This document shows, in pieces, positions 35,561 through 48,919 of a DNA stretch of 64,000 nucleotides. The notes below the pieces were generated by a model. That model saw only the letters and a program-made list of their open reading frames with translations, ran no database searches and was not told the origin of the DNA. The stretch's first letter is position 1. Each line of letters begins with the position of its first letter. Source of the stretch: Plectrocnemia conspersa (Eukaryota > Arthropoda > Insecta > Trichoptera > Polycentropodidae); NCBI GenBank assembly GCA_009617715.1, contig VTFK01000010.1, positions 1,054,001 to 1,118,000 on the forward strand, in the 5' to 3' direction. Position numbers and translations under genes: made by a program.

Positions 35561-38500
35561 GTTCAAAATCTTCAGCTAAGCGTAGGTATTTAAATTATCA
35601 ATTGATCAATTGCTTTTTTATATTTTTTATTTTTTCTTTCTCATAAATTGTAAGCGGTTTTCCCCCTTTTATTGTAATTATCAACTGTTTATTATCTATT
35701 CTTATATTTATTAAATAGCGTAGCTAATAACAAATTGTAAACATAAAAATCGTCTTAAATTAGTAAACACGTATTGTATATAATGGTATGTTTGTAAAAT
35801 TAATAACAATATTAAAATAAATATTTTATGTGACAATATAATAAATACTATTTACAGAAAAACAGTTTAACTAACCGTAAACTTCTTTCTGTCCATAAAT
35901 TACAGTCAAGTGATATCATATTCAGTGTTTGAAATTTTGAACAGATGTACAAAACATTACTTTTTATTCGCCGCTATGGCAATCAAATACAAAGAACAAT
36001 TAGTTTTTTTATAGTAAATATAAATCCATTGACACGACGAAGGATAGCTGATCAGCAGTACAAATCACTATTCCTATAATATTTGGAATGATCTGAAAGG
36101 CTGCTATGCTATTTGATTTTAAAAGCTAGTGCTTTAATTATGCTACTTTATAACATGGATTCACCTAGATCATGTAATAAAACTATCTTGCCGATTCAAA
36201 CTAACTGTGCCTTTTTAATAATTCTGTAATAATTCTGCTAATATTAGTAATTATTACTTTTTCAACTCAAGAACAGCATTTAAAGTTGTTATTGTAAATT
36301 TGGGATCACCTTATTTTTCTCATTGTCAATTAGTAATTAATAGAATAATATAAATAAAATTTGTATCGATTGAAATCATAGTAGTATTTTTATCCCTCTA
36401 TTTTTTTCATAGAAAAATATGTGTGCAGTATAATAGTCATCATTGGTTTAATTAATCAATCATAAAAAAACCTACTCATATTTAATACTTAAAAATCTAA
36501 CGATAATATTTGATCGAAAAACATAATTGATATGTTTTTCAATTTTTAAACTTTCACCCTCGAATAAAAGCACCTGTCTACTAAATGTACGCCCTCGCCC
36601 CAAACGGCACAACAACCCTCCTTGTTTGTGTTCTACAAAACACTTAGACACTCTCGTACATTCATCATATTGTGGATTTGAGGATGCTCATCCGGTAAAT
36701 GGAAATGACATTATTATGACATGCGCATCGTTAATTTAAAACACATTGTATAACACAAAAAAAAACATTAAAATTTATAATGTTACTATAGTATAACAAA
36801 AATAATACTTCAAGTGATTCATTGGTGATTTTTCGAATGGAAAATCTTGAACACGTTCGAGTTGGTTCAACACACCCTGTCGACACTTCATGGATGATTG
36901 CAATATCAATTATTCAGTGAAGCGTGTTGGTAACACCTTGTACCTTTACAAATCAAAAGTGAAGGAATTGATGTATTTCTCTATATTTTTACATAAAAAT
37001 CAATAATTATTAAGAATGTTCTTGCATCATGTGTATATGTAAAATATTTATGACAAATTGTCAGTGCGTGTTTGATTGCAAGAGTACCGTAAAAATGAGA
37101 TTTCAATGCGTACTCCAAAACAGTATTTCCACCATGACTAATTCGCATTGTTAGTAATTCGACTATGCCCTAATCGATATGTGATGCTTCAGCGGCTTGA
37201 TTGTTGATATGTAGGGTACACGTGACGTCAATTTAAGGACAGGGTAGTAAAAATGCAGTATTAATGAACTAAATTCTGTTTTTTCCTTTAAAAAATCTAG
37301 CGATATATGCACATTTGTATTAAATGTTTTGCTGTAAATTTCTAGGTCAATTTTTAGGTATGTACTAAGAAAATGATATGTATATAAATTTAGTATAGGT
37401 ACAGAAACAGTCTTAATATGTTGACCATTTTATTACTTTGCGTTCTATAAAAAATCTGGGTGTTATTAAAATTAGTATTAAATTACCAAATTTAGATATA
37501 CCAAAACTGTGCAATAGAACGAGGCTGGTTTTAATTGAGGAAGCTATACTGATTGGAACATATTATCATAGATTCTTAGTAATTTGCATTTTCGCTTTAA
37601 GCAGCTGCAATCCTTAAATCGTTTTGCATTTGCCATGACAATTTATAAGACACAATTTTCATTGAGATATTAATGCTTTTCTAAATATATTGTTTCACTC
37701 TATAACTATTAAAGTATTAATTTATGGAATTATCACTTTGCTTCACGTCAAACTAAAAGTGTATTTTTTCTTAGATTAAAATTAATCGCAAAAATCCAAG
37801 CAATGTGATATTTTGCATGCTAACACATTTCTTTCCCCTTTCTTTCCCATCGGAGTCTTTATTTAGGGGCGCGTGCCGCCTTATTACAGACTGGCCCAAC
37901 TAAACACGCACAAAGGGGCTAATTGAGTAACTGCGCCTCGTCATACATACACACCCTTTAGCGTCAGATGACCCGATACCCCTGATCGATTTCTCTCCCG
38001 ATACCCATCCAATCTTGACCGTTGAATTTCGGCCCGGCGCGACGCAAATCGCTGATCAAATTTTCAACCGACGCCGAATCGTTTCGGATCGGGGACTTTG
38101 CGTCCGTCGGGGTGACTACTCGTTGACGCGAAGTTTTCCAGTACAAATTGTCCCGGTTAAATATGCAGAATGATACTGGCGTAAATAAGTTGGGACCCAA
38201 GTTGTGTGGGTCCTGATGGGGGAGCGGATCGGTGCGCCGAAACGCGAGGGATTGAACAGTTTACGTTCAGTTAGACAAATTGTCGCAAATTTGATTTTTG
38301 TCAATGGGATCCCACCCCATCCATCTACCCCGACGGCGGCGGGGGTGAAGTTTTCGTTTGGGATTGACGGCGCTTTGTGATGAAGAAGCAACGATCGAGC
38401 CGCGAGGGTGGAGTAGCTCTAGATGTGTGCAATACTTGATTTCAATATTTGATACAAATCAAAGAAGTCAAATACATAGGCAATACCCCTTATTATATGA

Positions 38501-40774
38501 CATGAAAAATATTGTTATTTTTCGCTTATGTAAAATAACAAATACATTCCTACATAAAATTATAGCTCTCATTATTACTAGCTGTTTCATAGCATAATTA
38601 TCTATGTTAGCAGAAAAAAATATTTACTTAAAATTCGCAGAAATGGAAACATAATATGATCAATTCCATGTAATATATACAGTTTAGATGTACAATAAGA
38701 TTATATGTTGTTTTGCTATTTTTTTGTACATGTCATAATGTTGCCACCCTAAAAGTTGACATTAGCAAAAATATAAAATAAACGCAGAACCGATCGTTTC
38801 TTGAATGAAAATGTATGGATGTATTTATGCAGTAGAAAAATTAAATATTTTTAATTGCTGAATAAAAGCAGATTTATAATTTTAAGAGATGAGTTAACAC
38901 TTTCTCGTTTTTTTATTGACCGCAGAAAAAGTCTAGCGCTGGTTTTCGTTGATCACTTTTCGATTTATCTATGGAAATTGAAATCAATCTGCCCTACTGA
39001 TTTATATTATTATAAAATATTTTTTTTAAAATAAATAACTTCTCCAATGATAAACTTATGTAAATATAAATATGTCTTACTATCTATCGCAATGTAGTAC
39101 ACAGTATTTATTTTATATTGTATATTTTCTATATTTAATTAACACACCTGCACATATCATCGTAATTACTTATTAAGAAACGCTTATTTTTTAACTTATG
39201 TTCTACCGGCCAAGTTTTTTCCTCAACTGAATTGCATACGCATCACAATGTCTATAATATATTTTTTCTATAGTCGAGTGATGCGTTTAAATAAGTGGTG
39301 TATTTAATACATTTTTAACAACTAAGTCACCTAACAACTCAACAGTAGTAATTAGAATATCTCCATATCTTAATGCAACTTCATGTTGATGAAAAAATGC
39401 TATAGAATAAAATTGATAGATTGTTTAAATATACCATTCCTCGAAACTTGATAGTCGCATGGTCATATCATATGATTTTTGATTGATGCGAAGTTAAAAA
39501 GACGGATTCCAGGTGCTGCAGAGTTGCGCCTGGGTTCAAACGGCTAATTGAATCGAAGGTCCATTAGGGCCCACACAATTACCGGAGGCCCCTTTTCGAG
39601 TTGGCAAAAACTCTCCGTTCGCAGCGGCAGCCGGCTTGCCCTAATGAGCCCTCCGATCTGTTCTCTCATACGACGTGGCATTCTTATTATTTATACTCGA
39701 CTTTTTACCGTTCTGTACCGATACCCAGCTACTGGCCGAAATCATCTCTTATGTAGTACCGATTTCGGATGATATTAACGAGCCGCTATTTCGGAACGTT
39801 TGATATATATTATTATATAGCTTATTATCTCTTTATAAAATTAAAGGATTTTTTTGTCGCTGACGAGATACTGTCGTCCGTCGCCCTTTTGGGCAAGAGA
39901 TCACTCGGCATAATTACCGGTAACTGGATCCGATTTGGACGATTGCAATCTTTGCCACGGCGCATACCTTGATCCACGGTTTGAGATATGATCGCAAAAT
40001 TTCTGCCATTCATTAAAGACTTTACTGCCGAAATGTGTGTTTGCATAGTGTCACGCTATAGTCGTATTTATGTTAAATTAACACGTTAATTGGGTTAATC
40101 GGCTGAGTTGAAAACAATGTTTTAAAGATAGTGCTTATGAATACTGGAATTATATTGTATATTATCTATAACTTTAATAAATATTATTTATTGAAGAATT
40201 TATAGATATATTAAATAAAAAACAGTAAGCACTAAGGTCTCTAAATGCAATGCGAAGTATATTTTATCTAGCAGTATCAAAAAATTAATATCCACATAAT
40301 ATTGCTATTATACTCTTCAATGAAACATTAGCAATATACTTGTTTATATAACTGTTCTGCTGCACATTTATAGGACAACTTATTTTTTTAAAGAATATTA
40401 TGTATTTAGTTAGATACTTAGGTACTAATTTAAATTACAACAGCATGAATTCCAGACATATATACATACATAGTTCTCCTTCGTTTGCCTTCGATATTTT
40501 TTTCTTGATCGTAATTTAAATAATTATTGCACATACCACACATGGCTTCAAAACAAGCATTATTTGCGTAATTCAATGGAAAAATCGTATGTAATAAATT
40601 AAAAAAAAAAGTAATTTCCACAGAATAAACAACCCTTCAAGGTAGATAGACCAGTTATGTTGCTGAATTTGAATATAATATATTATACAATGAACGTTGC
40701 ACAGTTTATTATTTGTTATGACATTGTGAACTAATTTGGTTTAGAACACAATAACTATCTTATCTGATACATAA
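35561..40774. other. Long non-coding stretch with GC-rich blocks at 37840-38420 and 39490-40030
   Basis: Mostly AT-rich. The block 37840-38420 is among the most GC-rich in the window (CGGCCCGGCGCGACG, CCCCGACGGCGGCGGGGG). It contains the inverted pair GGACCC...GGGTCC and two overlapping minus-strand open frames of 78 and 91 codons without motifs. The block 39490-40030 includes CGGCTAATTGAATCGAAGG and GGCCCACACAATTACCGG, with homeodomain-like TAATTG/CAATTA cores. Smaller blocks lie at 36540-36700 and 36840-36960. No gene is supported. Confidence 0.38.
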
Positions 40775-40908
40775 CGATCGACATAGCGTTGTCCGTAATT
40801 TCTAGACTGGTAACCAAGAGGTCGCAAGCTCGTTCCACAGCAGCAGACTCAAAGTTTTATTTAGAAAAATGCGCTCTTATAAAAACCAGCCCTAGCCGCA
40901 GAGGGATT
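40775..40908 (+). mobile_element. tRNA-derived SINE, copy 3
   Basis: The head TAGCGTTGTCCGTAATTTC, TCTAGACTGGTAACCAAGAG, GTCGCAAGCTCGTTCCAC aligns with the 20.5 kb copy. Its body (AGACTCAAAGTTTTATTTAG, AAAAATGCGCTC, CCAGCCCTAGCCGCAG) aligns with the tail of the 24.1 kb copy. It therefore links the two other copies into one family. The head keeps the layout of a tRNA 3' half, but the B box is degenerate. Confidence 0.62.
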
Positions 40909-41109
40909 ATTATATTAACTATAATACACAAAAAATATAATTAAATATATATGTAGATGTCACCGATTCTCAAAATAAAAAGTCTGGTAATTAATACCTG
41001 CACAGATTCACCCCATTATAAGGCACTGAATTTATGGCTGGTAGGTTGCAACAGGATTAAAAAATAAAACCTCGCAGATTTTTAGATGTTTACCCTTTTG
41101 CTTCAATTT
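40909..41109. other. Decayed repeat remains between a SINE and family 4
   Basis: TGTCACCGATTCTCAAAAT and AATTAATACCTGCACAGATT, followed by CACCCCATTATAAGGCACTG, echo sequences at 20080-20210 and 20470-20500. These look like pieces of the same inverted-repeat family in a new arrangement. No coding sequence is seen. Confidence 0.4.
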
Positions 41110-41246
41110 ACAATTTTTTCATAATATTTCCTAATAATGAAAAAGATTTTCTCAAATTAAATATTAGGTTTGATAAATTAAGAGTGGAATGGCTACATTT
41201 TTCTCAGGGTCCTATATTGCAACGAAGTCTTACGTATTTACTCATT

Positions 41247-41279
<33 letters not shown>

Positions 41280-41285
41280 GAAGCA
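41110..41285 (+). repeat. Dispersed repeat family 4, copy 2
   Basis: This matches the reverse complement of 17619-17795 (TCAGGGTCCTA, AACGAAGTCTTACGTATTTA, CTCATT, TATATCGAAG). Six AATA units (41247-41270) have expanded between CTCATT and the final TATATCGAAG block, where the other copy has only a few bases. Confidence 0.68.
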
Positions 41286-44200
41286 ATGGTGTGTGCAATG
41301 TAAAAAATATATCTAAACTACACATTAATTGATTAATACAAATAATTGTAGTTCTGCTTTTTAATACAAAAAATTATTAAAACACTCGTGTGCAACGGCA
41401 ATCAAGTTATCACTCAAATTTATTTCCTTTATATGAGTAAGAGATTCAACTTAAATTTAAAATACAAAAGTCATTCAATATGATGGCATTGTTATAAAAG
41501 GAAATGCCTGTATTTTGCATTGAATAAAAAACATAAGCTATCTTAGTAGAAATATATATATTTTTGAATCACTTTGAGAACTGTTAATGGTATTAACGTT
41601 TAAATGATATCAGAGCGTTCAGAGAAGAGAGGGATTTATATTCATTAGCGCCGTTCTTGACGGTGATGAATTATTTCTGCGATTATCTGTCAGCTTCGTT
41701 TCAAAACCGCAAAAGTCCTTTCGGAATAACACAAAGAAGCGAGCGATTCGATATGAATGATATATGTACGCGTTGAGTAAAAAAATGTCTTGACTCTCAA
41801 ACGAGAAAAAAATCCTCCCCAATATTAAATTAAGGTAGGCGATCATATCGAAAGACAAAAAAATGGACCACTTTTACCCAAACCGGCAATTAAGTACCGA
41901 TTATGAACGGGAGTGGTAAATTACGCTCGAGGGTGTGATTAATCACTGATCAAGGTTTTTTACGCCGAGATCATTTGACCGATGACTCTTGTGAACAAGA
42001 GGCGTGGATATAATCATAATCTTAATGCGACAACGACTGCCTATCATTAATGCGGGAAGATATCTTAAGGGCAGAAGTGAAAAATAATATAGAAATAATG
42101 TACGTTGATAATAAAGTAATAAATTATGAACTGTTGTAATCGAAATATTGAGACAAGCGCATGACCAGTTTGTCTTGTATGTATCTTAGATTGATCTGAA
42201 GTAGGTACGAATGCAATTTCCGCGTGTTCCGGTCTTCTTCACGCCCCTGTGCAATAAATTAATCCTCCCTTGTCAAGTCGCATATATTTCATGCCTTATT
42301 TATTTATTGTATTTCATATTGGGTCAGCGCAAAATCACCATCGATATCTCGACTCATATATTTATATAACGGGTAACCCTAAAATGACTTAGTTATTACC
42401 GAGAGATTTCTTAATGATCGTTTGTGTTTGGGTGTTTGCTAAAAAACATTGAGTTTTTTAATCATAGATAATTTTCATTTTTAAATAAAAAATATTAGGT
42501 TTCATTCATAAATGGCATTTTATTAAATGCTAATATTTAAATTAATAAATTATATTTATATTCTGTACAAATATACATTTAAATTAAAATAATATTACAT
42601 TAATCATTTTAAAGTATTATTTGTATACTTTCTCAAACTTGATTTTATTATATGCTGCTCTCTCACGAGTTGAAACAAATCAAATAGATGCAATTTATAT
42701 TTTTGTTAATGAGTTATTAATATAATACGTATGTAATAATAAAAGTAGAAAAACTAATAATATGGATTTATTATTAAATTAAACTTTTTAGCTAAAATTA
42801 TGGTCATTCCCATTGCATTTTCATAATATTGAATTAGTGTATGGCTTAGTTATATTAAAACTTGGAATATTATCTCTTCGATTGTTCGCTGCTTTTATAA
42901 AAACCTAACATTACTGATTTTTTACAGTCGACTTGATCAAATTTTAAACAAAAGTAGTACCATATATTATCAGCTGAACGGTATCTGCCACACAACCCAT
43001 ATTAGTGAAAGTGGCTCGGATCCCATGATGATCCTGTTTATGATTCAACTAGAACCAAATCTTAGGTCAGTTTATTTAGTTAAATAAACATGTGTATGAA
43101 AAATATTTAAACAACAATATAAGGCAAGTTTAGGGTTAAGGCGATTAATTGTAATACAACATGACGCCGAGGTGCGTGAGTCGATTTTGCCAAACACATT
43201 TTTCTCGTTTTGTTTCGGGACTGTTAACAGCTACTCCAAAGGCTCCCAAGACTTCTTGCAGTTTGCATTCTTTCGGACCTTCCCAACCAGTAGCATTCGA
43301 AACGCAGTACACGAGTTAATTCGCGATATTTATGACGCCGATTGTGTACGATCGTTTAATAATTTATATGGAATACATACAGTAAAAAAACAAGGCCCGA
43401 ATACTCTCTCGTTCGCATGATACGGGTTGTAAATTGTTTAAAATTGAGCCGTGAAAAAAAAAGAGTTTCATATAACTTAAAGATTGCACGCACTCTGAAA
43501 TAACGATCGATGATAAATGTTATTAAAAAAATAAATCCAAAAGCACTCTACCAACAACGCCGCTGCCTTCGGTTGCATATTAATTAATTTATTGAAATTA
43601 AGCATGATTCTGTAACAAGACTTCGATATTTGTTGCCTTTGCGTGTCGAAACCGCTGAGGATTAACGTCGTCGAGATGTTGAATTATTATGTTTTTGCTA
43701 TGATATATAATACAATGTGCATTGTATATAATAAAAGAAAAAATCAATAAAGTAAATCGGGCGTGCAATTTGTTAATACTTATTGCGGCGTTTAAAGTAA
43801 TTATGGTTTTTTAATGCTACTTTTACTTGTCCGCTTAATTATAATTTCACTAAGGAAGTGGTGTTCTTAACATATTGCTTGTTAAACCGGATGTTTGTAT
43901 TTTAAAATCAGATTAATTTTTATTTAGGTGCTTAATGATAACGTAGGTTTAAGAAATAAATGTTAATCGTTAATAAATAATGATAAACATTAATGATAAC
44001 GTATACAATTTTTTAAATTGGAATATGCTATATATATGTCTCAATTCTTTTAATATAATTATAATTTAATTAAATCTCCAAAAATGCAGTGATAGATATA
44101 CGATTTTTAATTAATATTAATTTAAAATAATAATGAAAACTGTTAAATAATACTGTCGGTATTTATCTACTATTAATCCAATAGTTCAGCGATTTAATAA

Positions 44201-45544
44201 AAAAAATCGCTCAAATAAATATGAGTTTTAAAAATAAATTAATATTTTTTACGATGGGTTTATAAATAAACCTATTATTTTATACTAGAAGTGGTTTCGG
44301 ATTTATTTATACGCTATAAATAAAACATGAGTTAATTGTATTATATACTATTTTAAAGATATAATAAAATAGCTTAAAAAATAATTATCTGTCACTGTTT
44401 CTTAGACCCTATTGCATTGAGTTAACGCTCGTAATGTTACAATGAAAGATTTACAATAAATACATTAGTTAATAATGAAAATATCGATGTTAGTTAAGAT
44501 AAATTAACTGGATAAGTTTATACATAAATACCGTTTAATTTAATGTGCGAACAATTAAATTTTCTTTGTTATCAATTTGTTGATCCAATGAAATACGAGG
44601 TGTTCGTTGTCACGAGAGAGCGATTGGTTAATTGCGAAAACTCGATCGCTAATTATTGATAGTACTTTGCGCAACTCTTTACCTCTCTTATCTCAATTCG
44701 TTCGTTTAATGAGCGAAAATTAAACGAACAAGATTCGCGCAAAAGCAACCAACGAAGTATGAACGTTGTATGCATGAAACGTGTTGAAAAACTGAGCCTG
44801 GAGAGTTATTCCGTACGGAAACGCCGTACAGAAGCACCGCTAGCAAAAAGTGTCCTTCTCGGAATTATTTCGCATCTGATCTGACGTACGTGTTGATATG
44901 TTCTGTCATTTTTTCGACCCTTTAGTAAACGATGGACGGTTATTGCTTGGTAATAATATAAACATTAATAGTTCTATTGCTACGTTTTTGTGTTTATTTA
45001 AATAAATATTAACGTTCCAGGACACGATTGAGAATGCTTTAATTGTTATTATATATCAATGACAATAAGTGTAAATGATCCAATTGCATTACGGTTAATG
45101 GTTTTTGGAGAGAAAAACAAGTAATAAAAAGCTATTCTATTGTAGATATATATATATATCCTCTTTTGTACAGTCAAATTTATTTTGATACGCTGATGAT
45201 TTTCATAGATTGTAATGATAAAGTGGCAAAGGTGTAAAAATCTATATATGTGTTTCGTGAGGTAATATGAACTAATTAGTCTTAATAATCGGCAAATATG
45301 AAAAAAAAAACTTGAAAATATATTCGTCAAATCATAAAATTTTTAAATATAATTTATTATTGCTTTTATATTTTTAAACTTTCCCATTATAAATAATTAG
45401 TATAAACCAAAACCCCGTTTTAAATTTGTATATATTTTTTATGTTTTTTTTTTAAATCTTAATTTAAATTCGGTGTTTTGATTTTTATAGAACAGATTTT
45501 ATTACAAAATATTTTTCATATAAATAAATTCACATAGCAATTAA
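41286..45544. other. Non-coding stretch with GC-richer blocks
   Basis: AT-rich DNA with balanced single-copy blocks at about 41610-42280, 43140-43700 and 44580-44950. The last contains GTTCGTTTAAT-(8 nt)-ATTAAACGAAC (44700-44729), a perfect 11-bp inverted repeat with an AT-rich homeodomain-like core. Short open frames have no recognisable features. Confidence 0.37.
44700..44729. repeat. 11-bp inverted repeat with 8-nt spacer
   Basis: GTTCGTTTAAT and ATTAAACGAAC flank GAGCGAAA. It lies within a GC-richer, single-copy block. A dimeric protein-binding site is possible; nothing else supports a function. Confidence 0.6.
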
Positions 45545-46183
45545 TTGTTTATTATCGAGAAATATTTCTCAAAAAATTTTGAGAAATATGTCAAAACGAG
45601 AAATTTGATAATTTCTCAAAAAAAAATATTTTTAAATGTTTTACAATCGCTGCATATTAAGGGTGGGTCCGTGCCAGATGTTTGAAAATATGCATACTTT
45701 CGTGGTAGCTTTTAATATAGATCGGTATTATTTGAATGGCAAAAATATATTTACGGTTTTCTCAACTACTCTAATCAGCCTTATCATTTCTGTGTAGTAA
45801 TCTAAGAACTACTACCAATCACATAAAAAGAAATCGCTCTGCATGGTAATCGGCAGATTTTAAAAATGTATAGGGCTTCAACAATTTATATTACAAACAT
45901 AAGGGATATATTTGATTGCTTTTGACGTAAATTTTTGCTTTCTGAGAAGTGATAATTGTTTTTTGCGCTTTCCTATTGGGCGAAATTCGATTTAGATGTA
46001 CTTTATTTGATTCTCAATCGTAATATTGTTATAAAAAGTTTTAATATAAACGCTTGATAATCGAGCGTTTTCATTGTGATGGCACGATTTTATTAAATTC
46101 ACTATATGGCAACACTGAGCAGCAATGAAAACGCGACTATTTATTACTAGTAGATATTTTTTTATAATTTTTAATGCCTAATT
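45545..46183 (+). repeat. Dispersed repeat family 1, uninterrupted copy, with attached remains
   Basis: 45627-45885 aligns with the two flanks of the hAT-like insertion at 1.87-2.41 kb and has a single ATTTGAAT (45730-45737) where that insertion sits. 45920-46100 shares blocks with 17415-17530. 46146-46165 (ACTAGTAGATATTTTTTTAT) resembles family 2. Families 1 and 2 may therefore be pieces of one longer element. At its left edge is a near-perfect palindrome (45562-45589): arms ATATTTCTCAAAA and TTTTGAGAAATAT separated by AA. Confidence 0.6.
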
Positions 46184-46369
46184 AAAATATTCCGCATGAA
46201 ATTTGATTTCAGAAAATATGTCGCAACGGTGGCTTATTTTTATATTTATTTGTAGCACAGAAAGGGTTAACTCGTACATATTAATAATTATTTAAGAAAT
46301 TACATTACGATGTTAAAAAATATATAAAATGCGATTTTTGTCATGAGGCCCGGAATCATTGTTTTTCCA
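46184..46369 (+). repeat. Dispersed repeat family 3, copy 2
   Basis: Direct copy of 29541-29725, directly abutting the family 1 remains at its left. The abutment may mean it inserted there or that it is the next part of the same larger element; the 29.5 kb copy has no family 1 sequence beside it. Confidence 0.82.
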
Positions 46370-48919
46370 ACCTTGGGGGCGATAAAAATTCCACTGTCCT
46401 TGCAATAACTTATCTATGTGAACAAGGATTTTTTACTCTAAAGAACATTAAAACAAAGCACAGTTATTAAAAAGCATAAATTTGATGTTATTTTTTTTAA
46501 TATATCTTCTCAAAAGTTATTATTGGACTAAATCTTCTTAAATTGATTAATAAACTATTGTCATTTTTTACTTTTTGGCTAAACGAATATATTTTTACGT
46601 AATAGCTGAGAAAACTTCTTCGATTCTTGATCTAATTAAGGTGTAATCAAGTTTGTTTAACAGTTTAACTTGCATCGTAGTGTAGCAACTATTTATTATG
46701 CGACGACTGTACTCGAGTCGGCTGTGCAAACAAACGCCGCGCCGTTTTTTTTTAATTTATAACATAATTTCATAAAATTAACGTTCAATTTTATTTCTTT
46801 ATTACTGCAAGCTCGCACTGGGAATGAGTTCTTAACGGAACGGAGAAGGGTAGTTACACCTGCTTCATCTCCAATTAACAACTCGCGCTACCGAGATTTG
46901 CCAAGTTTGCTCTCACTCATCTCTTACTTTAGTTCATAACTGACGGACTGAGAGTCCAATTACGACCTGACTTCTTACCCTACCTCTTTTTGTACTCAAC
47001 AATAAACTTACTTCGTGTATTTGAAAACAAATAGGTTAAATTCACAACCGATGAGTCAAGTTTTATTATAATTCATTGCGCTAAATGTTTAGTATACTAA
47101 AATTACTTTAAAAACGCATTTAGATTATGCATATAAGATACTTGGCTGATTGAATGAGAGTCCAATTACGGTTCAATTCCTCAACCCCTTCACTTTTCAC
47201 CTCACATGCTCCATTCCAAAACAAACACGTCGGTGGATGACTGACAAATCGGTCATCGAACATGCGATTCAATTAACCGGCCATCAACAGTCTCCCGGAT
47301 GCATGTTTCAATTTTTTTTCACCCATCCAATAAGCTACGTAGAAAGAGCTGCAATCACACTAGGCAATCATCTCGATACCACATCATGCTTACGAGCTCG
47401 TTATTTTAATAATCTTGTTATTAATGCGATTGAGCAATTTGAGCATCGGGATGCCGATACTATTCATTAAACGGATACGAAAATCTCGTTTGATTGATAA
47501 GTAAATGCGAAACGTCCGATATCGTCATCGCGCGTGAGATTCGACGTGAATTGAACACGCTAATATTAGGTGTGTTGAAATATGAAACGTGAAATTAATT
47601 TTTATGTATTGAAACTCGCGGCGGATAAGAACGTAATGAGCGGCGATCATATTTTGTATTGAATTACCAGTGGTAAAAATAATGATGTTTGATACTAAAT
47701 TTCTCTTTGAAATAAACAACTGTAACAAAGAACCATTATAAATGAGAAATATAGTACTTTATATTCATCTTTATATGTCGTTATGGCATATGTATGAATA
47801 AAATAAAGAATCTTATTTACTTATTAAAATATTGAATTATTTTAAGAAAGCTTCAACAAATTTCGCCCAATAGTCTATTTATGCTACTGCGGATTTATGT
47901 CATCAATAGGACTTCTACAAGGACACATTATATACATACGTTGGGTTGAGTTGTATTATATACAGTTGCATTGATCTCACGTTTTATACCTTATATATTT
48001 TTATTGAATTTATATGCGTTTGATTTTTTAAAATACATATAACAAATAAATATATATTTTTCTCTAGAGATTAATCGATAAATAAACTTCCTATAAATTT
48101 GAATAAGGCTGTTGATAATATGCTATGAATGCTGCATGGTAGCAAATTTCATCTAGAAATATTTGGAAAAATACAGTACTGCATAAAGACACAATGCAAT
48201 TATTAAAATTAAACGGCTCGTGATCCCAAAATAGATTTAAATGCAGAAGAAGCACTGTTGACAGAAGTTTATTAATTAACTTTTTATTTATATCTCAATA
48301 TCTGATATTTTTTTATCAGAATTTACATCCCACATCGATAAATCTGCACACATAAGGGGTGATGCGTGTATGTATAACATGTAGTACGTCCATTGTGTTG
48401 TGTTGTGTTAAAACCAAGGGATTATGCTCGGTGCCTAATGGGGCAGACAGAGGCACGGTTCTAATCCTTGCACCGCAATAAGCCTTCACTTCCTGTCCCC
48501 TTAAATAAACACAACTCAGTTAATGGAATTCTAGTCGATCATTTTTACACCGGCTTCCCAATCAACGCGCGCGAGTTTTGACACATTAGAAAGTGGCCAG
48601 TCATCGTCGGTTATTGGCGTATCGTTTTCAATTTGACGAGCACACCACACTAGTTTGCATACAAAACATGACTGCGCTCAATTATTAACAACTCGGCTAT
48701 AAAACAATTACACGGTCCGGCAGCAGTGCTTAATCCGGGCGCTGTAAGTTGCAAAGTTTCGGAACGGCCACACCCTTTGTGCGAGAGCTTTGAGGTTGAA
48801 TATCGTAAGCTTTCCCTTTGCTCCGATTTAATCTGCCCTTTGAGTGCGTTTGCTGTTATAACGTTAATGCGTTTTCTCGTGAATTTCTTATATGTAATAA
48901 TAAAAAAATGCTTTAGGAA
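46370..48919. other. Non-coding stretch with GC-richer blocks
   Basis: Balanced single-copy blocks lie at about 46690-47000, 47150-47560 and 48330-48850. The second carries a 106-codon plus-strand open frame (47150-47470) with no family resemblance, codon pattern or splice context to support it. The third has a tRNA-like GGTTCTAATCCTTGCACC near 48457, with no matching A box that I trust. Otherwise AT-rich. Confidence 0.37.

Noticed and set aside
37964..38391. Two overlapping minus-strand frames in a GC-rich block as possible exons
   Set aside because: Neither has a motif or a convincing splice-site pair, and GC-rich sequence has few stops.
47150..47470. A 106-codon plus-strand open frame
   Set aside because: No recognisable feature. 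The block looks non-coding, and the start codon context and flanks give no support.
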